DNA from: an uncultured Gemmiger sp.
GTDB taxonomy: Bacteria > Bacillota > Clostridia > Oscillospirales > Ruminococcaceae
DNA: 37,222 nt
Direction of reading: 5' to 3'
NCBI GenBank assembly: GCA_944388245.1
Contig: CALXIA010000022.1
Location: 1-37,222, forward strand
The notes beneath the pieces were generated by a model. It made no database searches, was not told the DNA's origin, and was given only the letters and a program-made list of their open reading frames with translations. Positions 7,124-13,877 of the stretch are shown in pieces. A program made the position numbers and the translations under genes. The first letter of the stretch is position 1. Each line of letters starts with the position of its first letter.

Positions 7124-7776
7124 GCAAACAACTCCACTTCCTGTACCTGCCAGATCCGGCCCAGCACCACCGCCGGGAAGCCGCGCAGGGTCTCATTGAA
7201 GGCCTGCGCCGCCTCGTTGTATCCGTCGTGCTGGATGATGTCCTGGCGGGACAAAAACTCGCTCCACTGGGTCTGCAGGGTCTCCGCCTTGCCCGCCAGC
7301 TGAGCGGGCAGGGTCAGCTGCTGATACAGCGCGTCCACCGCCGAGGCCAGCCGGCTGTTGGCCGCGTACTGGGCCGCGGGGCCCTCGGCCCCGTTCAGTT
7401 CATCCAGCGCCCCGCGGGCCCCGGTCACCAGGGGATCCTCCTTGCCCAGCAGGTTTTCCCCCAGGGTCAGGATGTTGGCGGCCGCGTTGGCCCGGGCGGT
7501 CAGGTCGGAGGCGATGGACATGCCATCCCCCCGCATCCCCTGTTCGTACAGCGCCGCCGTGTCGGCGGCCTTGGCGGCCAGCTTTCCGCCGCCCAGCCCC
7601 ACCACCGCCACAAGCGCCAGCGCCACGGCGATCAGCCGGGCGGTCAGCGGACGGCGCAGGGGCGCGGGCAGCCTGCCCTCGGCCCTGCCCAGCGCGGGCA
7701 GGCCGGCGGTGTCGAATTCCGCCGCGTCCGGATCAAACGCCGGGGACGCGGGGCCGAAATCCTTCTGTGCGGCCAT
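7120..7776 (-). CDS. Divergent LemA-like membrane protein
   Basis: A 218-aa protein with a cytoplasmic N-terminus of about 44 residues, one transmembrane segment (about 45-63, LTARLIAVALALVAVVGLGG) and a helical C-terminal domain. The C-terminal block HDGYNEAAQAFNETLRGFPAVVLG matches the LemA signature (typically YN-x-AVQ-x-YN-x-x-I-x-x-FP). The earlier ANAAANILTLGENLLGKEDP fits the LemA helical region. LemA proteins are membrane-anchored with an outside helical domain and no agreed biochemical function. The longer cytoplasmic N-terminus is unusual for LemA. The stop overlaps the TPM start (ATGA), and its ATG sits one base after the telA stop, so translation of telA-lemA-TPM is probably coupled. 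Confidence 0.75.
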   Translation of the reverse strand: MAAQKDFGPASPAFDPDAAEFDTAGLPALGRAEGRLPAPLRRPLTARLIAVALALVAVVGLGGGKLAAKAADTAALYEQGMRGDGMSIASDLTARANAAANILTLGENLLGKEDPLVTGARGALDELNGAEGPAAQYAANSRLASAVDALYQQLTLPAQLAGKAETLQTQWSEFLSRQDIIQHDGYNEAAQAFNETLRGFPAVVLGRIWQVQEVELFA

Positions 7777-7777
7777 C

Positions 7778-8941
7778 TCAGTTCAGCTCCAGCAGCTTCT
7801 GCTTCAGCTCGCCCTCGATCCGGCCCAGCTCCTGCTCGGCGGCGGCGCGCTTCTCCTTGCCCTCGGTCTGGATCTTCTTCAATTCGTCCAGCGTCTCGAT
7901 CAGGCTGCGGTTGGTGGCCTGCAGGGTCTCGATGTCCACGATGCCCCGCTCGGACTCCCGGGCCGCCTCGATGGTGCCCTGCTTGAGGGCCGCTGCGTTC
8001 TTCTTGAGCAGGTCGTTGGTCATGTTGGTCACCGCCCGCTGGGCGTTGATCGCCTGCTGGCTGTGGGCCAGCCCCAGCGCCAGCACCATCTGGTTTTTCC
8101 ACAGGGGAATGGTGTTGACGATGCTGCTCTGGATCTTCTCCGCCATGACGGTGTTGTTGTTCTGGATCAGGCGGATCTGGGGCCCCATCTGCAGGGAGAT
8201 GTTGCGGGTCAGTTCCAGGTCGTAGAGTTTTTTCTCAAACCGGTCGCACAGATCGGACAGGTCCCGGGCCGCCTGGGCGTCCTCGGGCAGGCCGCTGGCG
8301 CGGGCCTTGGCCTCGGCGGCCGCCAGCTCGCCCTCCCGCACGGCTTTCAGCTTCTTCTTGCCGGCCAGGATATACATGCTCAACTCTTTGAAATAGGTCA
8401 TGTTCAGCTGGTACATCTTGTCCAGCATGGCGATGTCCTTCATCAGCTGGACCTGGTGGGCCTCCAGCATGCCCTCGATCCGGTCCACGTTGGTCTCCAC
8501 CTTGTTGTACCGGGTCTTCATCTCCTCCAGCTGGTTGCCCGCCCGCTTGAACAGGCCCAGAAAACCCTTGGGCTGCTCCTCCAGCGCGTCAAAGTTCTGC
8601 AGTTCGGTCACCAGGCTGGTGAGCATATCCCCCACCTCGCCCATGTCCTTGGTGCGCACCTTGTCCAGGGCGGCCTCGCTGAAGTCGCTGATCTTCTTCT
8701 GGCTGGCCGCGCCGTACTGCAGCACGATCTGGCTGTTGGTGATGTCGATCTTCTCCGCGAAATCGTCCACCATCTTCTGCTCTTCCGGGGACAGGGGGGT
8801 ATCCTCCACCGTCACCGGCTCCACCTTGGGCTGGGCTTTCTCCTCCGCCGCGGCGGCGTCGCCCATCGGGTCCAGGGTCAGGGAAGGGGCAGCGGGGGCG
8901 GCGTCCAGGCCGTCCAGGCTCAGGGTCACTTTTTCCTCCAT
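7778..8941 (-). CDS. telA: TelA-family protein (toxic anion resistance)
   Basis: A 387-aa protein of the TelA/KlaA family, soluble and mostly helical, with long coiled-coil-prone stretches. Family segments are DFAEKIDITNSQIVLQYGAA, QPKGFLGLF, RYNKVETNVDRIEGMLEAHQ, LMKDIAMLDKMYQLN and YFKELSMYILAGKKKL, plus LARNISLQMGP-type text (LTRNISLQMGPQIRLIQ). Members are linked to tellurite, colicin and antibiotic tolerance and to membrane stress, but the activity is not defined. ATG complement of 8939-8941 follows AAAGGA; an upstream in-frame ATG at 9010 would overlap xpaC and lacks a ribosome site. The first 60 residues are acidic, low-complexity linker. It is paired with xpaC 43 bp upstream, the usual neighbour. 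Confidence 0.92.
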   Translation of the reverse strand: MEEKVTLSLDGLDAAPAAPSLTLDPMGDAAAAEEKAQPKVEPVTVEDTPLSPEEQKMVDDFAEKIDITNSQIVLQYGAASQKKISDFSEAALDKVRTKDMGEVGDMLTSLVTELQNFDALEEQPKGFLGLFKRAGNQLEEMKTRYNKVETNVDRIEGMLEAHQVQLMKDIAMLDKMYQLNMTYFKELSMYILAGKKKLKAVREGELAAAEAKARASGLPEDAQAARDLSDLCDRFEKKLYDLELTRNISLQMGPQIRLIQNNNTVMAEKIQSSIVNTIPLWKNQMVLALGLAHSQQAINAQRAVTNMTNDLLKKNAAALKQGTIEAARESERGIVDIETLQATNRSLIETLDELKKIQTEGKEKRAAAEQELGRIEGELKQKLLELN

Positions 8942-8984
8942 AATCCAATCGTCCTTTCTTTTCGCGTCCGGGCGGACGCGCACT

Positions 8985-9644
8985 TTACGGATTCCGGGGC
9001 TGGCTGTCAAACTCGCTGCCGGTCAGCCCCTGGCCCCGCAGCATCCCGTTCAGCACCTCCAGATCCGCGCTCAGATCCAGCGCGTCGGCGGCGAACAGGC
9101 TGTCCAGTTGATTTTCAAAGGCGGTGGCGATGCTGGCCGCGTTGGTCTCCACCTCCCGGCGCACCGAGGCGGCGTTGCCGCCCTGCACCGCCTGCCCCTC
9201 CAGCCGGGCGTAGAGTTCCAGGATCCGCACCGCGTCCGGCAGGTAGTAGTTGGCAAACCGCCGGATCTGGGGCGCTTTCTCCGGATGGGCCTCCACCTCG
9301 GCCAAAATGCCCCGGCCGGCCTTCTCCATCCGCTGGATCGCGGCGGAGAGGGCGGTGTCCGGGATAGCCTCATCCAGCCGGCGCAGGTCGGCCAGCTTCT
9401 GCTGCACCGATTCCAGCATGGCGTCCGCATCCTCCCGGCCGGTCATGAAGGGCATCTCCACCCGGGTGACGCGGGCCGGGCACAGGCGGCGGGCGATCAG
9501 CCAGACCGCCGCGCTCACCACGGCGGTCACCGCCAGCGCCCACAGGCTGTACAGCGGCAGCGCCAGCCCGGCCACCAGCCAGACCGCCCCCGCGAAATAG
9601 GCCGGCAACACCGACCGGGTCCGTTTTTCCACCCATCTGCTCAT
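8985..9644 (-). CDS. xpaC: XpaC-like membrane protein (5-bromo-4-chloroindolyl phosphate hydrolysis family)
   Basis: A 219-aa protein. Two adjacent transmembrane segments near the N-terminus (about residues 12-50, VLPAYFAGAVWLVAGLALPL and LWALAVTAVVSAAVWLIA) are followed by a helical cytosolic domain with RRLDEAIPDTALSAAIQRM and FANYYLPDAVRILELYARLE, the recognisable XpaC core. The family name comes from an activity phenotype in Bacillus; a true enzymatic role is doubtful. It is the first gene of the xpaC-telA-lemA-TPM transcript, with a promoter at 9684-9712. XpaC and TelA normally occur together, and this arrangement suggests they act in one membrane-associated process. Confidence 0.9.
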   Translation of the reverse strand: MSRWVEKRTRSVLPAYFAGAVWLVAGLALPLYSLWALAVTAVVSAAVWLIARRLCPARVTRVEMPFMTGREDADAMLESVQQKLADLRRLDEAIPDTALSAAIQRMEKAGRGILAEVEAHPEKAPQIRRFANYYLPDAVRILELYARLEGQAVQGGNAASVRREVETNAASIATAFENQLDSLFAADALDLSADLEVLNGMLRGQGLTGSEFDSQPRNP

Positions 9645-9683
9645 GGCGTTCTCCTTTTCCGGCTTGTCCGCCGGTATAGTCCT

Positions 9684-9712
9684 ATTGTATGCGCTTTGCC
9701 GCCAAAAAGCAA
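9684..9712 (-). promoter_or_regulatory. Promoter of the xpaC-telA-lemA-TPM operon
   Basis: Minus strand TTGCTT (9707-9712), 17-bp spacer, TACAAT (9684-9689), about 40 bp upstream of xpaC. It lies between xpaC and the HAD gene; no terminator is seen after the HAD gene, so read-through from upstream is also possible. Confidence 0.65.
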
Positions 9713-9729
9713 CGCGCCGGGCCGCGCCT

Positions 9730-10530
9730 TTACAAAAAGTTAACGAGTGTTCCCTCCGCCAGCTTCTCCAGCAGGGCGGCCACCCCCTCCCGTTCCGGGC
9801 CGGGCACCGTCAGCCGGGCGGCGGCGCGCAGCGATTCCGGGGCGGTGTCCACCGCCACCGGCAGCGCCGCCAGCGCCAGCAGGGGCCGGTCGTTCTCCCC
9901 GTCGCCGGCGGCGAGCAGCCCCTTGGGGGAAAGGCCCAGCGCCTCCAGCGCGGCCCGCACCCCCGCGGCCTTGTCGCAGTCCGGCGGGCATACGTCGTAC
10001 CGGCCGGCGGCAAAGGGGATCAGCCGCAGCCCCAGGTGCCCGTACCGGGCCGCGAAGCCCGCCGCGCCCTCCGGGGGCATGGCGCACTGGGCGGCGAAGG
10101 GCTTGCCGGCCAGGTGCCGGTCCTGGTCCTCCCCGTCCCGCAGCATCCCCGCCGGGTAGAAGCCGGCCAGCCGGTCGTAGCCCACATAGGCGTAGTAGGC
10201 CTCCGGATAGGCGAAGGCCAGGGGATAGTCGTAGTCCTCGCACCAGTCCACCAGGGCGTACATCGGCTGGTCCTCCAGGCAGCGGGCGGCCAGGGTGCGG
10301 CCCTCGCCGTCCAGCACCAGCGCCCCGCCGGAATACACCGCCGCGTCGGGCGCGAAGCCTTCCAGCATCGCGGGCGGCACGGCGCAGGCGGCACGCCCGG
10401 TGGCCAGAATGACCCGGATGCCGCGGCCTTGCACGGCGCGCAGGGCGGCCACGGTGCGCCCGGAGAGCTGTTTGCCGCCCCGGGGCAGCAGGGTGCCGTC
10501 CAGGTCCAGGGCGACGGCGGTGATGGTCAT
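9730..10530 (-). CDS. Cof-type HAD-superfamily hydrolase
   Basis: A 266-aa phosphatase of the HAD IIB (Cof/YidA) class. Motif I is ALDLDGTLL with the nucleophile and acid Asp pair at residues 9 and 11. Motif II lies in VILATGRA. The C2 cap covers about residues 85-185. Motif IV is AAGDGENDRPLLALA. These enzymes dephosphorylate sugar phosphates, flavin mononucleotide or other small substrates; the substrate cannot be read from the sequence. The cap is a little shorter than usual. ATG complement of 10528-10530 has AGGAGG with 8-base spacing. The promoter is at 10619-10648, divergent from azlC. Confidence 0.92.
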   Translation of the reverse strand: MTITAVALDLDGTLLPRGGKQLSGRTVAALRAVQGRGIRVILATGRAACAVPPAMLEGFAPDAAVYSGGALVLDGEGRTLAARCLEDQPMYALVDWCEDYDYPLAFAYPEAYYAYVGYDRLAGFYPAGMLRDGEDQDRHLAGKPFAAQCAMPPEGAAGFAARYGHLGLRLIPFAAGRYDVCPPDCDKAAGVRAALEALGLSPKGLLAAGDGENDRPLLALAALPVAVDTAPESLRAAARLTVPGPEREGVAALLEKLAEGTLVNFL

Positions 10531-10618
10531 GGGGAATTCCTCCTTATGCGGGCGCTTGCCTTTTCGCCCGGTTGCGTGTATCATGGTTCGTTGGATGGGG
10601 CCGCGCCCCGTCCCCAGT

Positions 10619-10648
10619 ATTATACCATTCCGGCGGGGGCCGGAACAA
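10619..10648 (-). promoter_or_regulatory. Promoter of the HAD hydrolase gene
   Basis: Minus strand TTGTTC (10643-10648), 18-bp spacer, perfect TATAAT (10619-10624), leaving an untranslated leader of roughly 80 bases. It overlaps the start region of the divergent azlC transcript, so the two may be mutually exclusive. Confidence 0.6.
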
Positions 10649-10663
10649 GAGAGGAGCGGTTTC

Positions 10664-11380
10664 ATGCGCACCGAATGGCGCGACGGGCTGCGGGACGGGC
10701 TGCCCATCGCGGTGGGGTATTTCGCGGTGAGTTTCAGTTTTGGCCTGCTGGCCACCCAGGCGGGTCTGACCGCCTTTCAGGCGGGGCTCATCAGCCTGAC
10801 CAACCTGACCAGCGCCGGCCAGTTTGCCGGGCTGACCATCATCACCGCCGGGTCCGGCCTGGGGGAGATGGCCCTGACCCAGCTGGTGATCAATCTGCGG
10901 TACGCCCTGATGAGCCTGGCGCTGGGCCAGAAGCTGGGGCCGCAGGTGGGCACGGTCAAGCGGTGCCTGATCGCCTTTGTGGACACCGACGAGATTTTCG
11001 CGGTGGCCATGGGCCGGCCCGGGCGGCCCACCCCCGCCTACATGGGCGGGCTGGGCTTTCTGCCGCTGCTGGGCTGGACCGGCGGCACCCTGACCGGGGC
11101 GCTGGCCAGCGGCGTGCTGCCGGCGGCGGTGATCAGCGCGCTGGGCATTGCCCTGTATTGCATGTTTGTGGCGGTGGTGGCGCCGGTGGCCCGGCGCAGC
11201 CGCCCGGTGCTGGCGGTGGTGGGCATCGCCCTGGTGTGCAGCTGCCTGCTGCGCTGGGCCCCGGTGCTGCGGCAGATCTCGGCGGGCACCGCCATCATCC
11301 TGTGCACGGTGATAGCGGCGGCGCTGGGGGCCTGGCTGTTCCCGGTGGAAGAACCGGCCCAGGGAGGTGACGCGGCATGA
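10664..11380 (+). CDS. azlC: AzlC family amino acid exporter, large subunit
   Basis: A 238-aa integral membrane protein, the large subunit of an AzlCD branched-chain amino acid (or analogue) exporter. Family text: LPIAVGYFAVSFSFGLLA, GLISLTNLTSAGQFAGL, LTQLVINLRYALMSLALGQK, FVDTDEIFAVA. There are about seven hydrophobic segments along the chain. ATG 10664-10666 follows AGAGGAG; in-frame upstream codons lack initiation signals. The C-terminal end overlaps azlD by 4 bases (ATGA), the standard arrangement for this two-component exporter. No Lrp/AzlB regulator gene is adjacent. Substrate specificity cannot be read from the sequence; BrnFE-type export of Leu/Ile/Met is the family expectation. Confidence 0.94.
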   Translation: MRTEWRDGLRDGLPIAVGYFAVSFSFGLLATQAGLTAFQAGLISLTNLTSAGQFAGLTIITAGSGLGEMALTQLVINLRYALMSLALGQKLGPQVGTVKRCLIAFVDTDEIFAVAMGRPGRPTPAYMGGLGFLPLLGWTGGTLTGALASGVLPAAVISALGIALYCMFVAVVAPVARRSRPVLAVVGIALVCSCLLRWAPVLRQISAGTAIILCTVIAAALGAWLFPVEEPAQGGDAA

Positions 11381-11718
11381 TCTATCTGTACATTCTGGTG
11401 ATGGCGGTGGTCACCTATCTGATCCGGATGCTGCCGCTGACCTTGCTGCGCAAGCCGGTGAAAAGCCGGTTTCTGCGCTCGTTTTTGTTCTATGTGCCCT
11501 ACGCCTGCCTGACCGCCATGACGGTGCCGGCCATCTTCACCTGTACCCAGAGCCCGGTGAGCGCCATCGCGGGGTTTGCGGTGGCCATCGCGCTGGGGTT
11601 GCGCAACAAGGGCCTGATGACGGTGGCGGCAGCGGGCTGCCTGACGGTGTTCGCCGTGGAGCGGCTGCTGGACCTGGCCGCCGGCACCCTGTTCGGCGTG
11701 ACGGTGCTGCTGGGGTAA
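11377..11718 (+). CDS. azlD: AzlD family amino acid exporter, small subunit
   Basis: A 113-aa membrane protein with three to four hydrophobic segments: IYLYILVMAVVTYLIRMLPL at the N-terminus, then FLRSFLFYVPYACLTAMTVP and a C-terminal pair around AIAGFAVAIALGLRNKGLMT and AERLL-type text. The RMLPL and YVPYA motifs are typical of AzlD, the small partner of AzlC in branched-chain amino acid export. Its ATG overlaps the azlC stop (ATGA), indicating translational coupling and about equal expression. A strong bidirectional terminator follows within 15 bp and separates it from the convergent rnf operon. Confidence 0.93.
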   Translation: MIYLYILVMAVVTYLIRMLPLTLLRKPVKSRFLRSFLFYVPYACLTAMTVPAIFTCTQSPVSAIAGFAVAIALGLRNKGLMTVAAAGCLTVFAVERLLDLAAGTLFGVTVLLG

Positions 11719-11729
11719 AAAAGCACATA

Positions 11730-11765
11730 AAAACCGGCCTCCCGAAGCGGGAGGCCGGTTTTGTT
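11730..11765. terminator. Bidirectional terminator between azlD and rnfB
   Basis: A 15-bp perfect stem AAAACCGGCCTCCCG/CGGGAGGCCGGTTTT with loop AAG; T-tracts occur on both strands. It serves azlD on the plus strand and the rnf operon on the minus strand. Confidence 0.9.
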
Positions 11766-11772
11766 TTGGGTT

Positions 11773-12564
11773 TTACGCCTGGCCGGGCAGGTGGATGACC
11801 TTTTTGGGGCAGACTTCCATGCAGGTGCCGCAGCCGGTGCACTTGGCGTAGTCGATGCGGGCCACGTTGTTGACCACCTTGATGGCCTGTTCCGGGCAGC
11901 TCTTCTCGCACTTCATGCAGGCGATGCAGCCGGCGCTGCACTCCTTGTTGGTGGCGGCGCCCTTCTCATGGTTGGCGCACATCACCACAGGCTTCTGCTT
12001 TTCCTCATACATCCAGATGATCTTGTGCGGGCAGGCCGCCTTGCAGGCGCCGCAGCCGGTGCACTTGGCCGGGTCCACTTTCGCCAGGCCGTTCTCCACA
12101 TGGATGGCGTCGAACTGGCAGGCCTTGACACAGTCGCCCAGGCCGATGCAGCCGAAGCTGCAGGCGCTCGGGCCGCCGTACAGGGCGCTGGCCGCCGCGC
12201 AGCTGGAAACGCCCCGATAGTCGTATTTCTGCTTGCAGACGCCGTTTTCGCCCTTGCAGGCCACCACCGCGCAGACAGTGCGGGTGGCGCCGGCCTCCAC
12301 GCCCATAACGGCGGCGACCTCCGCCGCGGCCTTGGCGCCGCCGGGCACGCACTTATTGACCGGCGCGCCCTCCACGATGGCCTTGGCGTAGTCGGCACAG
12401 CCGGCATAGCCGCAGGCGCCGCAGTTGGCGCCGGGCAGGCAGGCCTGCACCTGGCCCACGCGGGGGTCCTCCTCCACGGCCATGAAGCGGGCGGCCAGCA
12501 CCAGGATCACGGCGCCCAGCAGGCCCACCACGGTGACCAGAATGATTGCCATAGCAATGGTCAT
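11773..12564 (-). CDS. rnfB: Rnf complex subunit RnfB (multi-cluster ferredoxin)
   Basis: Electron-entry subunit that accepts electrons from reduced ferredoxin in the ion-pumping ferredoxin:NAD+ oxidoreductase. 263 aa. One N-terminal transmembrane segment (about 3-25), then the 4Fe-4S domain CLPGANCGACGYAGC, a Cys-rich middle (ACKGENGVC, CSFGCIGLGDCVKAC), and three ferredoxin-like motifs CTGCGACKAACP, CSAGCIACMKCEKSCP and CTGCGTCMEVCP. This is the longer, multi-cluster clostridial form rather than the short proteobacterial one. Last gene of the operon, 15 bp after rnfA, with a terminator immediately downstream. All cluster-ligand Cys sets appear complete. Confidence 0.97.
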   Translation of the reverse strand: MTIAMAIILVTVVGLLGAVILVLAARFMAVEEDPRVGQVQACLPGANCGACGYAGCADYAKAIVEGAPVNKCVPGGAKAAAEVAAVMGVEAGATRTVCAVVACKGENGVCKQKYDYRGVSSCAAASALYGGPSACSFGCIGLGDCVKACQFDAIHVENGLAKVDPAKCTGCGACKAACPHKIIWMYEEKQKPVVMCANHEKGAATNKECSAGCIACMKCEKSCPEQAIKVVNNVARIDYAKCTGCGTCMEVCPKKVIHLPGQA

Positions 12565-12579
12565 AGGTTGGTTCCTCCT

Positions 12580-13203
12580 TTAAGCCGCAGTTTTGAAGAT
12601 GGCGTCCACGATGCCGCCGAAGCCCGTGAAGGACAGGCTGACGATGGCTGCGGAGACCAGGGTGATGGGCAGGCCCTCAAAGCACTTGGGGGGCTGCGCG
12701 TCTTCCAGGCGCTTGCGCACGCCGCTGAACAGCACCATGGCCAGCATGAAGCCGAAGCCCGCGCCGGCGGCGCAGACGATGGATTCGATGAAGTTGTAGC
12801 CGTTGTCGATGTTCAGGATGGTGACGCCCAGCACCGCGCAGTTGGTGGTGATCAGGGGCAGGTAGACGCCCAGCGCCTTATGCAGCGGAGGCATGTACTT
12901 CTTCATGGCGATCTCGATCAGCTGCACCAGCACGGCGATCACCAGGATGAAGACGATGGTCTGCAGATAGCCCAGATCCCACTTCAGTTCGCCGGTGGCG
13001 GGATCCACCGGGGTGAGCAGGAAGGTCTGGATGGGCCAGGTCACCGCGGTGGCCAGCACCATGACGAAGACGACCGCGCAGCTCATGCCGAAGGCGGAGT
13101 CCAGCTTTTTGGACACGCCCAGGAAGGGGCAGATGCCCAGGAACTGCACCAGAACGTAGTTGTTCACCAGAATCATGGTGAAGAAAATGGCAGCAAGCTC
13201 CAT
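12580..13203 (-). CDS. rnfA: Rnf complex subunit RnfA
   Basis: A 207-aa polytopic membrane subunit of the Rnf complex. Diagnostic text: TMILVNNYVLVQFLGICPFLGVS at the N-terminus (the conserved NN and Cys region proposed to hold a buried iron-sulfur centre with RnfE), PLHKALGVYLPLITTNCAVLG in the middle, and GFGGIVDAIF at the end. About six transmembrane helices. RnfA and RnfE are inverted homologues forming the membrane core. Its start codon overlaps the rnfE stop by one base (TAATG), so translation is coupled. Length and motifs are normal. Confidence 0.97.
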   Translation of the reverse strand: MELAAIFFTMILVNNYVLVQFLGICPFLGVSKKLDSAFGMSCAVVFVMVLATAVTWPIQTFLLTPVDPATGELKWDLGYLQTIVFILVIAVLVQLIEIAMKKYMPPLHKALGVYLPLITTNCAVLGVTILNIDNGYNFIESIVCAAGAGFGFMLAMVLFSGVRKRLEDAQPPKCFEGLPITLVSAAIVSLSFTGFGGIVDAIFKTAA

Positions 13204-13874
13204 TATTCACACTCCCCTTTCCCCGCGCAGGCGCCCTTGCTGGGGCAGCCCTCGCAGCCGATGCTGCGCTTGATGCGGTTGTTGGTTTTGATCTCGATCC
13301 ACACCACGATGGCCATGAACAACCCGAAGGTGAAGAAGCCGCCGGGGGCGGAACCCATCAGGGTGAAGCGGTCCAGGCTCTCGGGCAGCAGCATCACGCC
13401 GAAGATGCTGCCCTTGCTGATCAGCTCACGGAAGGAGCCCATCAGCACCAGGGTCAAGGTGAAGCCCAGGCCCATGCCGATGCCGTCCAGCGCGCTGTCC
13501 ACAACCGGGTTCTTGGAGGCGAACATCTCGGCGCGGCCCAGGATGATGCAGTTGACCACGATCAGCGGCAGATACACGCCCAGAGCGGTATCCAGTTCAG
13601 GCAGGAACGCCTTGACCAGCATCTGCACGATGGTCACGAAGGTGGCGATCACGGTGATGTAGGCCGGCAGGCGGACCTTGTCGGGAATGACCTTGCGCAG
13701 CGCGCTGATGGCGATGTTGGAGCACACCAGCACGAAAGCGGCCGCGATGCCCATGCCCAGGCCGCTGGAGGCGGCGGTGGTGACGGCCAGCGTCGGGCAG
13801 GTGCCCAGCACCAGACGCAGCGTCGGGTTCTCCTTCAACAGACCATTGGTCAGGATTTTGACTTTGTTACTCAT
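13203..13874 (-). CDS. rnfE: Rnf complex subunit RnfE
   Basis: A 223-aa polytopic subunit pairing with RnfA in the membrane core. Recognised from NGLLKENPTLRLVLGTCPTL, DTALGVYLPLIVVNCIILGRAE and FVLMG-type text (TLVLMGSFRELI). About six transmembrane helices. The C-terminus carries an extra cysteine-rich tail, GCEGCPSKGACAGKGECE, with five Cys in 18 residues, which is seen in some Firmicute RnfE/NqrD but whose role is not established; metal binding is possible. The gap to rnfG is three bases. Start ATG is the complement of 13872-13874. Confidence 0.96.
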   Translation of the reverse strand: MSNKVKILTNGLLKENPTLRLVLGTCPTLAVTTAASSGLGMGIAAAFVLVCSNIAISALRKVIPDKVRLPAYITVIATFVTIVQMLVKAFLPELDTALGVYLPLIVVNCIILGRAEMFASKNPVVDSALDGIGMGLGFTLTLVLMGSFRELISKGSIFGVMLLPESLDRFTLMGSAPGGFFTFGLFMAIVVWIEIKTNNRIKRSIGCEGCPSKGACAGKGECE

Positions 13875-13877
13875 GGA

